Origin: Bacteroidota bacterium
GTDB lineage: Bacteria > Bacteroidota > JABWAT01
DNA length: 64,000 bases
Direction of reading: 5' to 3'
Assembly (NCBI GenBank): GCA_023151185.1
Contig: JAKLJL010000003.1
Coordinates: forward strand, 1 to 64,000
Shown here: positions 7,037 through 15,026 of the stretch, in pieces
Position numbering within the stretch: position 1 is the stretch's first letter
How the letters are laid out: each line of letters starts with the position of its first letter
Notes under the pieces: model-generated
Told to the model about the DNA's origin: nothing
The model's database searches: none
What the model saw: only the letters and a program-made list of their open reading frames with translations
Made by a program: the position numbers and the translations under genes

Positions 7037-8032
7037 ATGAATGAAAATTCGGGCCGGACGATCAGTCTGGTTACTTCCAACCGCGAAATGAAACAGCTTC
7101 TGGCCGAACTGGACCGGTTTACAGCCACTGAAGTTCCTGTTCTGCTCATTGGGGAGACCGGCGTCGGCAAGGAATTGTTTGCCGAGTACATTCACCTGAG
7201 CAGTCACCGTTCGGGCCGGCCGTTCGTCCGGCTGTCCCTGTCATCTCTTCCGGAATCTCTGCTGGCCAGTGAACTTTTCGGCCATGAAAAGGGATCTTTT
7301 ACAAGTGCCTCCACAGAAAAAAAGGGCCTGTTTGAAATCGCCAGCGGCGGAACGCTGTTTCTGGATGATATTGATGATGTTCCCATGGAAATCCAGACCA
7401 AACTGCTCAGGGTGCTTGAAAGCGGTGAAATTTTCCGGGTAGGGGGCATCCGGCCGATTGCAGTCGATGTCCGGCTGATTTCAGCAACCAAAGTCGACCT
7501 GAAGCTCCTGGCTTCTGAAGGGAAATTCCGGTCGGATCTGTACTACCGGATTCTCGGGTATCCGGTTAAAATTCCGCCGCTTCGTGACCGTTTGGATGAC
7601 ATCCCGCTGCTGGTCAGACATTTTATCCGTCATTACGCACCGTCGAAACCCGTATCGGTTCATCCCGATGCAATGAAGGCTATGGAACTGCATGCCTGGC
7701 CGGGCAACATCCGGGAACTCAGGCACGTGGTTCAGCGGCTGGTGTATCTGGCCGAGGAAGAAATTCTGTTTCAGCATCTGCCCGAAGACATCCGCCTGAC
7801 GGCAGATAAACCGGGTTCCCAGTCTGATCTCTGTCTGAACTGTCTGATAGAGGAAAAAATGAACCATGAAGATATCATGGCCTGTCTTGAGAAAAAACTG
7901 ATTGAGTTTGCCGTGAAGGAATCCGGCGGGAATAAAACCCAGGCGGCAAAACGGCTTGGGCTTAGTCCTTCAACCTTTCGGGATAAATTAACCCGGTACG
8001 GACTTTCCGAACCGGATCAAACTACCTCCTGA
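7037..8032 (+). CDS. Sigma-54-type AAA+ transcriptional activator with variant motifs
   Basis: A 331-residue enhancer-binding-protein-like regulator made of an AAA+ domain plus a Fis-type helix-turn-helix (GGNKTQAAKRLGLSPSTFRD), with no N-terminal receiver, GAF or PAS domain. Walker A is GETGVGKE, and FRSDLYYRI and PLRDR are intact. Two hallmark motifs differ from consensus: the sigma-54-contacting GAFTGA loop reads GSFTSA, and the Walker B segment reads LFLDDIDD where DE is usual. The linker before the DNA-binding domain has a CLNC pair and another Cys (MACLEK). It lies directly behind hypA and overlaps the convergent maturation protease gene by 16 bases. The obvious candidate target is the hydrogenase operon, whose upstream region carries a GG-N10-GC element. 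Without a sensory domain, activity may be set by expression level, the cysteines or a partner protein (inference). Confidence 0.88.
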   Translation: MNENSGRTISLVTSNREMKQLLAELDRFTATEVPVLLIGETGVGKELFAEYIHLSSHRSGRPFVRLSLSSLPESLLASELFGHEKGSFTSASTEKKGLFEIASGGTLFLDDIDDVPMEIQTKLLRVLESGEIFRVGGIRPIAVDVRLISATKVDLKLLASEGKFRSDLYYRILGYPVKIPPLRDRLDDIPLLVRHFIRHYAPSKPVSVHPDAMKAMELHAWPGNIRELRHVVQRLVYLAEEEILFQHLPEDIRLTADKPGSQSDLCLNCLIEEKMNHEDIMACLEKKLIEFAVKESGGNKTQAAKRLGLSPSTFRDKLTRYGLSEPDQTTS

Positions 8033-8505
8033 CCTGCTGTAACCTCTGAACGGGAAAGGTCACGGGCGAGTGTTAAAACCCGGGTTGCCAGTTCGGGCAT
8101 TTTTTCGAGGATCGGCCCGGTTAACTGATCAGAAATGGATTGAAACTGAGTCACTGAAACGGCAAACAGGTAAATTTCGGGTGAATATCCGAGAAGCTGA
8201 GCTGATTGAACCAGATCATGCAGTCCGATGTCATGTGCCGAAAGAGAAACCGGGTAATCGGAAGCAAACCGGGGTCTGATCAGTCTTACCGTTCCGTCCG
8301 GATAGTCATCCAGGCTGGCATCCACCAGAATAATGGTCTTGAAATCCTGGAAAAAGCCGAGCAGATGAAATCCGCCGGTACCGCCGTCTTCACTTTCCCA
8401 GCCTTCCGGAAGGCGTTCCTTTTCGATCAGACGGATGAGATGAGGGCCAACGCCCTCATCTCCCATCAGACTGTTGCCGATTCCGAGAATCAGTCCTTTT
8501 TTCAT
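8017..8505 (-). CDS. hyaD: [NiFe]-hydrogenase maturation endopeptidase (HyaD/HybD family)
   Basis: A 162-residue M52-family protease. LGIGNSLMGDEGVGPHL carries the conserved Asp/Glu nickel-probing residues, LVDASLDD the second acidic site, and SAHDIGLHDL the conserved His. It removes the C-terminal peptide of the large subunit after nickel insertion. It is the last gene of the hydrogenase operon and overlaps the cytochrome b gene by 4 bases, which suggests translational coupling. Its 3' end overlaps the convergent activator gene by 16 bases. Confidence 0.9.
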   Translation of the reverse strand: MKKGLILGIGNSLMGDEGVGPHLIRLIEKERLPEGWESEDGGTGGFHLLGFFQDFKTIILVDASLDDYPDGTVRLIRPRFASDYPVSLSAHDIGLHDLVQSAQLLGYSPEIYLFAVSVTQFQSISDQLTGPILEKMPELATRVLTLARDLSRSEVTAGQEVV

Positions 8506-9221
8506 TTTCCCTCAGCAGCCTTTTCCTGATTTTTCTTCAGGAATTTTTCCTTCGAAACGAATTTCCACCCACCGGCCATCGAGGATAGAACGCCGCTTCC
8601 GTCCACGTAATCATGGTAAAACACAAGATACACGTGAACGATGGTAAAGACGACAAAGACCCACATGACCGCATGGTGGATCATCCTGAGTATCAGATCA
8701 CCGCCAAAAACCGGAATTACCCAGCGGAACAGATCACTGAACCAGTTGTCACTCATGGCTGAGTACATGCCGAACCCGGTAATTACCTCGAACAGGAAGG
8801 CCAGAAAGGTGATAAAGTACATGAAATTGGCGACCGCATTGTGGCCGGGCGTTTCAATGTCCTTTTTCCGGATCTGGAGCACATCGACGGTAAGGACGTC
8901 CCACATGTTCTGGAAATGTTTCTTAGAATACGGGAAATAGTTTTTCCAGTTGGCATACCGGTTGCCTACAAATCCCCAGTAAATTCTGAACAGAAAATTA
9001 AAGAGGAAAAGGTAAGCGGTTGCAAAATGGATGAACCGGATCCAGCCAAAGAAATAGTGATTGGAAGCATCATTTCCGCCATGCTGCAGAACAATCGGGT
9101 TCCCGATCAGGTAACCCGTGACACACAGAACCAGGATGCAGAGGGCATTGATCCAGTGATAAATCCTCACCGGACGTTCCCAGACATACACCCTGAAAAG
9201 AGGAACTTCTTTATGCTTCAT
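8502..9221 (-). CDS. hyaC: [NiFe]-hydrogenase b-type cytochrome subunit
   Basis: A 239-residue membrane protein of the HyaC/HupC family with four predicted membrane helices. Candidate haem-ligand histidines are in RIYHWINALC (helix 1), IRFIHFATAY (helix 2) and the HHAVMW/IVHVYL pair (helices 3-4). It anchors the periplasm-facing hydrogenase dimer and passes electrons from the small subunit to the quinone pool. It lies between the large-subunit gene (12-base gap) and the protease (4-base overlap). Length and motif order fit the family well. Confidence 0.93.
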   Translation of the reverse strand: MKHKEVPLFRVYVWERPVRIYHWINALCILVLCVTGYLIGNPIVLQHGGNDASNHYFFGWIRFIHFATAYLFLFNFLFRIYWGFVGNRYANWKNYFPYSKKHFQNMWDVLTVDVLQIRKKDIETPGHNAVANFMYFITFLAFLFEVITGFGMYSAMSDNWFSDLFRWVIPVFGGDLILRMIHHAVMWVFVVFTIVHVYLVFYHDYVDGSGVLSSMAGGWKFVSKEKFLKKNQEKAAEGK

Positions 9222-9233
9222 CAGCGGCTCCTT

Positions 9234-10952
9234 TCAAAATGTATCGATCTGGTGAATGTACCTGCCCTTTTCGTCATAAATGTGGACGGCACAGGCCAGA
9301 CACGGATCAAAACTGTGAATCGTCCTGAGTACTTCGAGCGGATTTTCCGGGTCTGCAATCGGGGTTCCGATCAGCGAAGATTCATAGGCTGACCGCTGTC
9401 CGTTCGGATCCCGGGGCGATGCATTCCAGGTGCTGGGCACAACCAGTTGATAGTTGGCTGTTTTCCGGTCTTTAATGACGATCCAGTGAGCCAGAGCACC
9501 GCGGGGTGCTTCGGTCATCCCGACACCTTTGGCTTCGGCGGGCCAGGTTTCCGGATTTCTGAATTCCTGGTTAACGGTTCTGGTATCCCCGTTTTTGATA
9601 TTGGAAATCAGCATATCATAGAACTCAAGGGCCCAGTTGGCAACCAGACGGCTTTCAAGTCCGCGGGCAGCCGTTCTTCCCAGTGTCGAGAACAGGGCAC
9701 CAACCGGGACGTTCAGTTTACCCAGAGCTTCGGTAACCACTTCTTTGTACTCGGCTTTTCCGGAAGCAAATCCGACCAGCATACGGGAAAGCGGTCCAAC
9801 TTCCATCGGGTTGCCTTTCCACCGCGGGGTTTTCAGCCAGGAATATTTCTGATCCACATTCAGGAAATCATAGGGTGGTTTCGGACCCGAGTAAGCCAGT
9901 TTGGTTTCCCCTTCCCAGGGGTGACGGCCGGCATCATTCCCGTCGGAATACTCATAGTAGGACCGGGAAATGAATTCCTTGATCTGTTCACTGTCTTTTC
10001 CGTCGACAGGAACTACTTCGTTCAGGTTCCGGCCCATCACAATTCCTCTCGGAAATTTGAAGGAAGAAACATCTGAATACCCGTTGGTTGGCAGATCGCC
10101 GTAAGCCAGATAATTTTCCAGTCCGCCACCGATGGCACCCCAGTCTTTGTAGAAGGAGGCAATGGCCATCAGATCGGGAATGTAAACCTGTTCAATAAAA
10201 GTCCGGGCATCGTCCAGAAGCTGTTTAACCTGGGCCAGGCGTTCAGCATTCAGGGCATTGGTTTCATTGATGTTGATGGCGCAGGCTACCCCGCCGACGA
10301 GATAATTCGGGTGCGGATTTTTCCCGCCGAAGATGGCGTGGATCTTCACGATTTCCTTTTGCCATTCCAGCGCTTCCAGGTAGTGGGCTACCCCCATCAG
10401 GTTGGCCTCGGCCGGCAGTTTATAGGCTTTGTGCCCCCAGTAACCATTGGCAAAAATGCCAAGCTGGCCGCTGTCCACAAACCCCTTCAGTCGTTTCTGC
10501 AGATCCCGGAAGTACCCCGGTGAGCTTTTGGGCCAGCTCGAGATACTTTGAGCCAGGTTCGAGGTTGCCACAGGGTCTGCACTGAGTGCACTGACGACAT
10601 CTACCCAGTCAAGGGCATGAAGGTGGTAGAAGTGAACCACGTGATCCTGCATCATCTGGCTGCAGAACATCAGGTTTCTGATGAGTTCGGCATTTTGCGG
10701 AATCTGCCAGCCGAGGGCATCTTCAACCGACCGTACAGAAGCCAGGGCATGTACGGTGGTGCACACGCCGCAAACCCGTTCAACAAAAGCCCAGACATCG
10801 CGCGGATCGCGGTCTTTCACAATCAGTTCAATTCCCCTGACCATGGTGCCCGAACTGTAGGCATCCACAACCTTTCCGTCTTTGACTTCAAGTTCCACTC
10901 TCAGGTGGCCTTCGATCCGGGTAACGGGATCAATGACAATCCGGTTTGCCAT
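9234..10952 (-). CDS. hyaB: [NiFe]-hydrogenase large (catalytic) subunit, group 1
   Basis: A 572-residue subunit carrying the NiFe(CN)2CO site. The N-terminal nickel motif is RVCGVCTTVHALASVR (after RIEGHLRVE), and the C-terminal motif is DPCLACAVH, followed by a 15-residue tail (ending HQIDTF) that the HyaD-like protease would remove after the His. All four Cys ligands are present. It has no signal peptide and would be exported as a complex by the Tat signal of the small subunit. The expected role is H2 oxidation at the periplasmic face. It lies 5 bases after the small-subunit gene. Confidence 0.96.
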   Translation of the reverse strand: MANRIVIDPVTRIEGHLRVELEVKDGKVVDAYSSGTMVRGIELIVKDRDPRDVWAFVERVCGVCTTVHALASVRSVEDALGWQIPQNAELIRNLMFCSQMMQDHVVHFYHLHALDWVDVVSALSADPVATSNLAQSISSWPKSSPGYFRDLQKRLKGFVDSGQLGIFANGYWGHKAYKLPAEANLMGVAHYLEALEWQKEIVKIHAIFGGKNPHPNYLVGGVACAININETNALNAERLAQVKQLLDDARTFIEQVYIPDLMAIASFYKDWGAIGGGLENYLAYGDLPTNGYSDVSSFKFPRGIVMGRNLNEVVPVDGKDSEQIKEFISRSYYEYSDGNDAGRHPWEGETKLAYSGPKPPYDFLNVDQKYSWLKTPRWKGNPMEVGPLSRMLVGFASGKAEYKEVVTEALGKLNVPVGALFSTLGRTAARGLESRLVANWALEFYDMLISNIKNGDTRTVNQEFRNPETWPAEAKGVGMTEAPRGALAHWIVIKDRKTANYQLVVPSTWNASPRDPNGQRSAYESSLIGTPIADPENPLEVLRTIHSFDPCLACAVHIYDEKGRYIHQIDTF

Positions 10953-10957
10953 AAGAA

Positions 10958-12076
10958 TTATTCTCCTTCACGATCCCCGTCAGGGACCGAACTGGTTTCA
11001 ATATGTTCGTTGATTTCATCTTTTTTGCTGATGTTGGTAATGACGGCATGTGCGGCAATACCGACACCGGTGGCAACACCCAGGCCCAGACCGATTTTGT
11101 CTGCGGTGGTCTCAATTCCGAATCCCGGGAAAGAGGCGAGATGCTGATAGAACGGGCCGTGATCCCAGAAATCCGCTTCCGAACAGCCGATGCATCCGTG
11201 GCCAGACTGAATCGGGAAAGAGGTTCCCTCGTTCCATTTGGTAACGCCGCAGGCATTGTAAGTAACCGGACCGCGGCATCCGACTTTGTACAGACAGTAT
11301 CCCTTGCGGGCATTTTCATCATCGAATTCCTCGACGAACAGCCCGGCATCGTAATTTGGTCTGCGGTAGCAGGTATCGTGGACCCGGCGGCTGTAAAAGG
11401 CCAGCGGACGTCCCTGACCATCCAGTTGGGGAATGGTGCCAAAGGCCATAATGTGAACAATGACACCGGCCATGACTTCGCCGATCGGCGGGCAGCCCGG
11501 CACTTTGATCAGAGGTTTGCCGTTAATGATTTTGTGGATCGGGGTGGCTGTAGTCGGGTTCGGGTTGGCGGCTTGAACGCAGCCGTTTGAGGCACAGTTG
11601 CCCCAGGCGATGACGGCTTTTGCCCCCTCAGCAGCTTCCTTAAGGCGCATTTCAGCCGTCTTCCCGCCGATGCAGCAGTACACACCGTCTTCACCGGTTG
11701 GGACCGATCCTTCAACCAGAAGAATGTACTCACCCCAGTTGTCCTTCATGGACTTGGCCAGAGCTGCTTCAGCCTGATGACCGGCTGCAGCCTGCAGGGT
11801 TTCGGTATAGTCGAGTGAAATATTATCGAGAATGATGTCGGCAACAATTGGGTGTGAGGTCCGGATGAAGGATTCACTGCAGCAGGTACATTCCTGCAGG
11901 TGAAGCCAGATAACGGCCGGCCGTTTTTTCGTTTCCATTGCCCTGACAACAGAAGAAATACCGGTGGATTCCACACCGATGAAGGCTCCCATCCAGGCGC
12001 AGAATTTCAAAAAGTCGCGCCGGGAGTACCCCTTATTTTTCATTTCTTCCCAAACTGAACTGGTAGTCTCATCCAT
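10958..12076 (-). CDS. hyaA: [NiFe]-hydrogenase small subunit, six-Cys (O2-tolerant) type, Tat signal
   Basis: A 372-residue iron-sulfur subunit. A twin-arginine signal (SRRDFLKF) at about residues 18-25 is followed by a hydrophobic stretch. The proximal-cluster region reads ECTCCSES and later WGNCASNGC; compared with standard small subunits, both supernumerary cysteines typical of O2-tolerant membrane hydrogenases (E. coli Hyd-1 positions 19 and 120) are present. Medial and distal cluster motifs include DTCYRRP, KGYCLYKVGC and GCIGCSE. A C-terminal hydrophobic helix (about 335-355) anchors it near the cytochrome b. I prefer the ATG at 12076 because AGGAAG lies 6 bases before it; an ATG two codons upstream (12082) abuts the same ribosome site. 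It is the first gene of a four-gene operon with hyaB, hyaC and hyaD. Confidence 0.95.
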   Translation of the reverse strand: MDETTSSVWEEMKNKGYSRRDFLKFCAWMGAFIGVESTGISSVVRAMETKKRPAVIWLHLQECTCCSESFIRTSHPIVADIILDNISLDYTETLQAAAGHQAEAALAKSMKDNWGEYILLVEGSVPTGEDGVYCCIGGKTAEMRLKEAAEGAKAVIAWGNCASNGCVQAANPNPTTATPIHKIINGKPLIKVPGCPPIGEVMAGVIVHIMAFGTIPQLDGQGRPLAFYSRRVHDTCYRRPNYDAGLFVEEFDDENARKGYCLYKVGCRGPVTYNACGVTKWNEGTSFPIQSGHGCIGCSEADFWDHGPFYQHLASFPGFGIETTADKIGLGLGVATGVGIAAHAVITNISKKDEINEHIETSSVPDGDREGE

Positions 12077-12168
12077 GAGCATCTTCCTTCCTGTTTAAAG
12101 TCGAACGGTTGGTTCCGGCCCAGACCGGATATTGGTTTCTGATTGCGATTTCAGATTGGGGATTGCAA

Positions 12169-12185
12169 AGCAAAGACTTTGCCGG
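12169..12185 (-). promoter_or_regulatory. Candidate sigma-54 (-24/-12) promoter of the hydrogenase operon
   Basis: On the minus strand the sequence CCGGCAAAGTCTTTGCT has GG and GC separated by exactly 10 bases, with GGCA and TTGCT matching the TGGCAC-N5-TTGCW consensus. It lies about 93 bases before the chosen hyaA start, so the leader would be about 80 bases. A sigma-54-type activator is encoded by the facing hypA operon, which strengthens the reading. Three mismatches remain (T to C before GG, and two in the CG after GGCA). Confidence 0.5.
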
Positions 12186-12350
12186 ATTTTTTTCCGCTGC
12201 CCATTTTTCCGGATCCACCGCCCTGAACCTCTTTTTCTGGCTGAAAAGACAGATTGCGGGCTTTTGATTCAGATATAAGGATCAATATGTCGGTATATAG
12301 TTACAAAAAAATGACGAAAAACCGTCGGAGAGGTCACGGAAAACCGTGGG

Positions 12351-12980
12351 TTACAAAACGTCCAGAACCCGGTCCATTCCCAAACCTTCCCTGAGAATAA
12401 CCGGCTGCCCGTCGGTAAAGTCGAGGATGGTGGATTCGGATCCGGGATCTTCATTTTCGTCGTCGATAATATAATCGACCAGCGGGCCGTACTGTTCAAA
12501 CAGCGCATAGGTGCTGGACCAGGCCATTTCTTCCTCATCCAGTTTGGCTGAAATGGACACCAGCGGGTTACCAAGTTCCCTGAGGAGTTCGAGAGTGATC
12601 GGGTTTGAGGGAATCCGGATGCCGATGGTTTTCCGTTTCGGATCCTGAAGCAGTTTGGGGACTTCTTTTGTCGCCGGCAGAATGAAGGTGTAAGGTCCGG
12701 GAACCAGGCTTTTCATGATCCGGTAGGCGGCGTCAGGTATCCGGGCAAACTGGCTGAGTCCTGTAAACGAAGGAACGAGGATTGACAGGGGATAGCGGTC
12801 GGGCAGTTTCCGGATAAACCGGAGTTTTTCGATGGAATTCTTGTGGTTAATGTCGCACCCAAGCGCATAGTTTGTGTCGGTCGGGTATAAAATGACCCCG
12901 CCTTTTCTGAGTTTCAGAACAACTTCCTCAATCCGGTTTTTCTGCGGATTCTGAGGGTGAAGGGTGTAGACTTTTGCCAC
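12351..12980 (-). CDS. Sua5/YciO/YrdC-family protein (threonylcarbamoyl-AMP synthase-like)
   Basis: A 209-residue single-domain YrdC-fold protein. Signatures are GGVILYPTDTNYALGC near the N-terminus, the basic segment KLRFIRKLPDRYPLSIL, LVPGPYTFIL, RKTIGIRIPSNPI and GSESTILDFTDG. The family forms L-threonylcarbamoyladenylate from Thr, bicarbonate and ATP for tRNA t6A37. The position of IRK-LPDRYPLS and the length are nearer the YciO branch, whose exact role is less certain. The start codon is GTG (12980), with no strong ribosome site. A 268-base gap separates its stop from the hydrogenase start region. It is probably monocistronic. Confidence 0.85.
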   Translation of the reverse strand: MAKVYTLHPQNPQKNRIEEVVLKLRKGGVILYPTDTNYALGCDINHKNSIEKLRFIRKLPDRYPLSILVPSFTGLSQFARIPDAAYRIMKSLVPGPYTFILPATKEVPKLLQDPKRKTIGIRIPSNPITLELLRELGNPLVSISAKLDEEEMAWSSTYALFEQYGPLVDYIIDDENEDPGSESTILDFTDGQPVILREGLGMDRVLDVL

Positions 12981-13126
12981 GGATAAGGGTGATTTAGGTT
13001 AAAAAAGCCGGTTCCGGGTCTAAGTTAGGTGTTTTCGGTCTGTAAGGGAAAGAAGATCCTGAACCGGGGGTCAGATTTTAATGAAATTGTAAGGGAGAGG
13101 GATGTAGGTGCCGGGTTTGTCATTTC

Positions 13127-13152
13127 GGGAACCGGCGGGCAGGCCGGCTCCC
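13127..13152. terminator. GC-rich hairpin after the LiaF-like gene
   Basis: GGGA-A-CCGGC (13127-13136) pairs with GCCGG-C-TCCC (13143-13152) across a 6-base loop with one internal mismatch. It sits 14-39 bases past the stop of the minus-strand LiaF-like gene. No U-tract follows, so it may be a weak or Rho-assisted terminator, or only an mRNA-stabilising hairpin. Confidence 0.35.
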
Positions 13153-13165
13153 GGTTGAGAGGGGA

Positions 13166-13882
13166 TTATTTGATTTCGATGCCGCCAAACATAACCAGAC
13201 CGGTAACTCTGAGCATCGGTTTCACTTCATCGGTTCCCTGAGTCCTGAACCGTTTGTCGTCAATGCCGCCGAAAATCGCCTGAGCCTGAACGTCAAGTTC
13301 CCAGTTTTCAGGAACATGAAGTTCACATCCGCCAAAAAGAACCAGAACATCCAGGACTGCGCCCGGAGCCAGTTTGGTTTCACGCAGGTCAATATTGGTT
13401 CCGCCAAAGGCAACGGTGATTTTTCCGCCGGTGAAGTTCTGGGAGGCGCTTCTGAGTTTGGCGCCCGAAAAAACGGTCGAGTGGTTCAGCATATCATCAG
13501 TCCTTTCCTGAATTTCAGGGTCAAACGGGTTGGGTTGTGAAGAAGATTTTTTTTGGGGACGGAAGGCATTCAGGGCCACCCAGCCGCCCAGCAGAATCAG
13601 GAGAACCGGCCACCAGACTGATACCACGTCAAGTTCATTGATATCAGTTGTAAAAATCAGGAAAAAGAGACCGGCCCCCAGAACAACAGCACTTCCGGTC
13701 TGGTTTCCCTGCGGATGGGTTATCATACGGCTGGCGCCGATGTACACCAGAATCAACGGCCACCAGGTCCCGATCAGTTCATGAAATTCATAGTACCCGA
13801 TATTGTCGAGCAGAAGAAAAAATCCGATGATGATGAGAATTACCCCAAATCCAAATCTTGGGGGAAGTGATGATTTTGCCAT
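13166..13882 (-). CDS. LiaF-like membrane protein (transmembrane domain plus C-terminal beta-structure)
   Basis: A 238-residue protein. About the first 115 residues are four hydrophobic helices of the LiaI-LiaF/DUF5668 type (GVILIIIGFFLLLDNIG, WWPLILVYIGASRM, VVLGAGLFFLIF, WWPVLLILLGGW). After a polar Ser/Pro linker comes a C-terminal repeat-like beta domain (VFSGAKLRS, GKITVAFGGTNIDLRE, LDVLVLFGGCELHVP, AIFGGIDDK, VTGLVMFGGIEIK) in which FGG recurs at each turn, as in LiaF and toastrack-type folds. LiaF proteins modulate envelope-stress signalling in Firmicutes; in this group their role is not defined. I use the ATG at 13882 after GAGAGGG rather than the longer frame to 13978. It lies downstream of the glycan operon on the same strand, 58 bases from its last gene. 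Confidence 0.8.
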   Translation of the reverse strand: MAKSSLPPRFGFGVILIIIGFFLLLDNIGYYEFHELIGTWWPLILVYIGASRMITHPQGNQTGSAVVLGAGLFFLIFTTDINELDVVSVWWPVLLILLGGWVALNAFRPQKKSSSQPNPFDPEIQERTDDMLNHSTVFSGAKLRSASQNFTGGKITVAFGGTNIDLRETKLAPGAVLDVLVLFGGCELHVPENWELDVQAQAIFGGIDDKRFRTQGTDEVKPMLRVTGLVMFGGIEIK

Positions 13883-13940
13883 GGCACCCTCTCTGGTCAA
13901 AAAAGTTAAAGGCAGTTGTACGGCACCGGCCGGGAAAAGG

Positions 13941-15026
13941 TTACTTCCTGTGACGGCGGCATTCAGACAGAAACTCATCCAGATCCTGCTTCATCCGGTT
14001 CAGGTCAAAAAAACTGAGCACTTTTTCGCAGCCCTCACGTGCGGTATCCTGCCGTTTGGGTTCATCGGAATATAGACGGCTCAGATAGACAGCCGCCTCA
14101 TCAGCAGGGTTTTCGCCCAGAAGCCACCCGGTAACGCCATGTTCCAGAAATTCGGCAGCCCCGCCGGCGCCTGAGGTGGTGATCACCGGCAGATTCAGGA
14201 CCATGGCTTCGAGCAGGGCGTTTGAGATCCCTTCACTGGCCGACATCATCAGAAAAACCTGCCCCGAGGCAATAACCGGATAGGGATTTTTCAGGAAACC
14301 GGTAAAGTGGATCCGGTGCCCGAAACCGGTTGCATCAGCACTCGCTCTTAGGCGTTTCTCATCCGGGCCGCCACCCACGATGATCAGTGAAGCCTCATCT
14401 GCTGCTTCGGGGGTTTCGGTCAGGAACCGGGAAAAGCCCGCAATGGCCAGATCATGGCCCTTCCGGGCAGAGAGTTCACCCGAAGAGACAATCCGGAATC
14501 GGCCGGCTGGCAGGCTGGGGGCCGGTTCAGCAGCCAGCATCCTGACTTCCAGGTAATCAATTCCATTGTAAATCACCCGGATTTTCTCTGGTTTCATATA
14601 ACTGATTTCAAGCAGTTCCTTCCGGATGGATTCTGCATTGACGATGATTCCATCGGCGAGAAAGTCATAAACCAGCCGGTGAAAAATTCCGGCTTTGGGC
14701 TGACGGGCGATTCCCAGCCGGATGACTGAGACCCGGCCGGTCATCCGGGCGGCAAGCCCGGCCAGAACATAGTCTTTCCGTTTGGTGGGAAGTAAAACGT
14801 CAATCTGATGACGGTGGATGAGGGATACCAGCCGGCTAAGTGTCAGAATATCAGCCTCCGATAAAAACGGTAATTCAAAGACCGGGATCTGAAACCGGTC
14901 CCCGATTCCTTTTCTCCTGGCAGCCAGAAAGACAGAATGGGATTCACTGAGTTTTCTGATGGTCTGTGCCATCCACCGTTCATTCCCTCCCCAGACCTTT
15001 GCCGAATTCAGAAACAGCAGGTTCAT
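13941..15026 (-). CDS. Family 4-like glycosyltransferase (GT-B), last gene of the glycan operon
   Basis: A 361-residue GT-B enzyme. The N-terminal half begins with a Rossmann strand and glycine loop (LFLNSAKVWGGNERWM). The C-terminal half has the donor-binding part: SGELSARKGHDLAI, EGISNALLEAM (the E-x7-E motif of retaining GT4 enzymes) and a GGAAEFLEHGVTGWLL segment. It would transfer a sugar from a nucleotide donor to a lipid-linked or polysaccharide acceptor at the cytoplasmic membrane; sugar and linkage cannot be read. It overlaps the exporter gene by 4 bases. It resembles the enzyme encoded at 29521-30618 in the N-terminal NSxxxxGGxEKW-type start. Confidence 0.88.
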   Translation of the reverse strand: MNLLFLNSAKVWGGNERWMAQTIRKLSESHSVFLAARRKGIGDRFQIPVFELPFLSEADILTLSRLVSLIHRHQIDVLLPTKRKDYVLAGLAARMTGRVSVIRLGIARQPKAGIFHRLVYDFLADGIIVNAESIRKELLEISYMKPEKIRVIYNGIDYLEVRMLAAEPAPSLPAGRFRIVSSGELSARKGHDLAIAGFSRFLTETPEAADEASLIIVGGGPDEKRLRASADATGFGHRIHFTGFLKNPYPVIASGQVFLMMSASEGISNALLEAMVLNLPVITTSGAGGAAEFLEHGVTGWLLGENPADEAAVYLSRLYSDEPKRQDTAREGCEKVLSFFDLNRMKQDLDEFLSECRRHRK

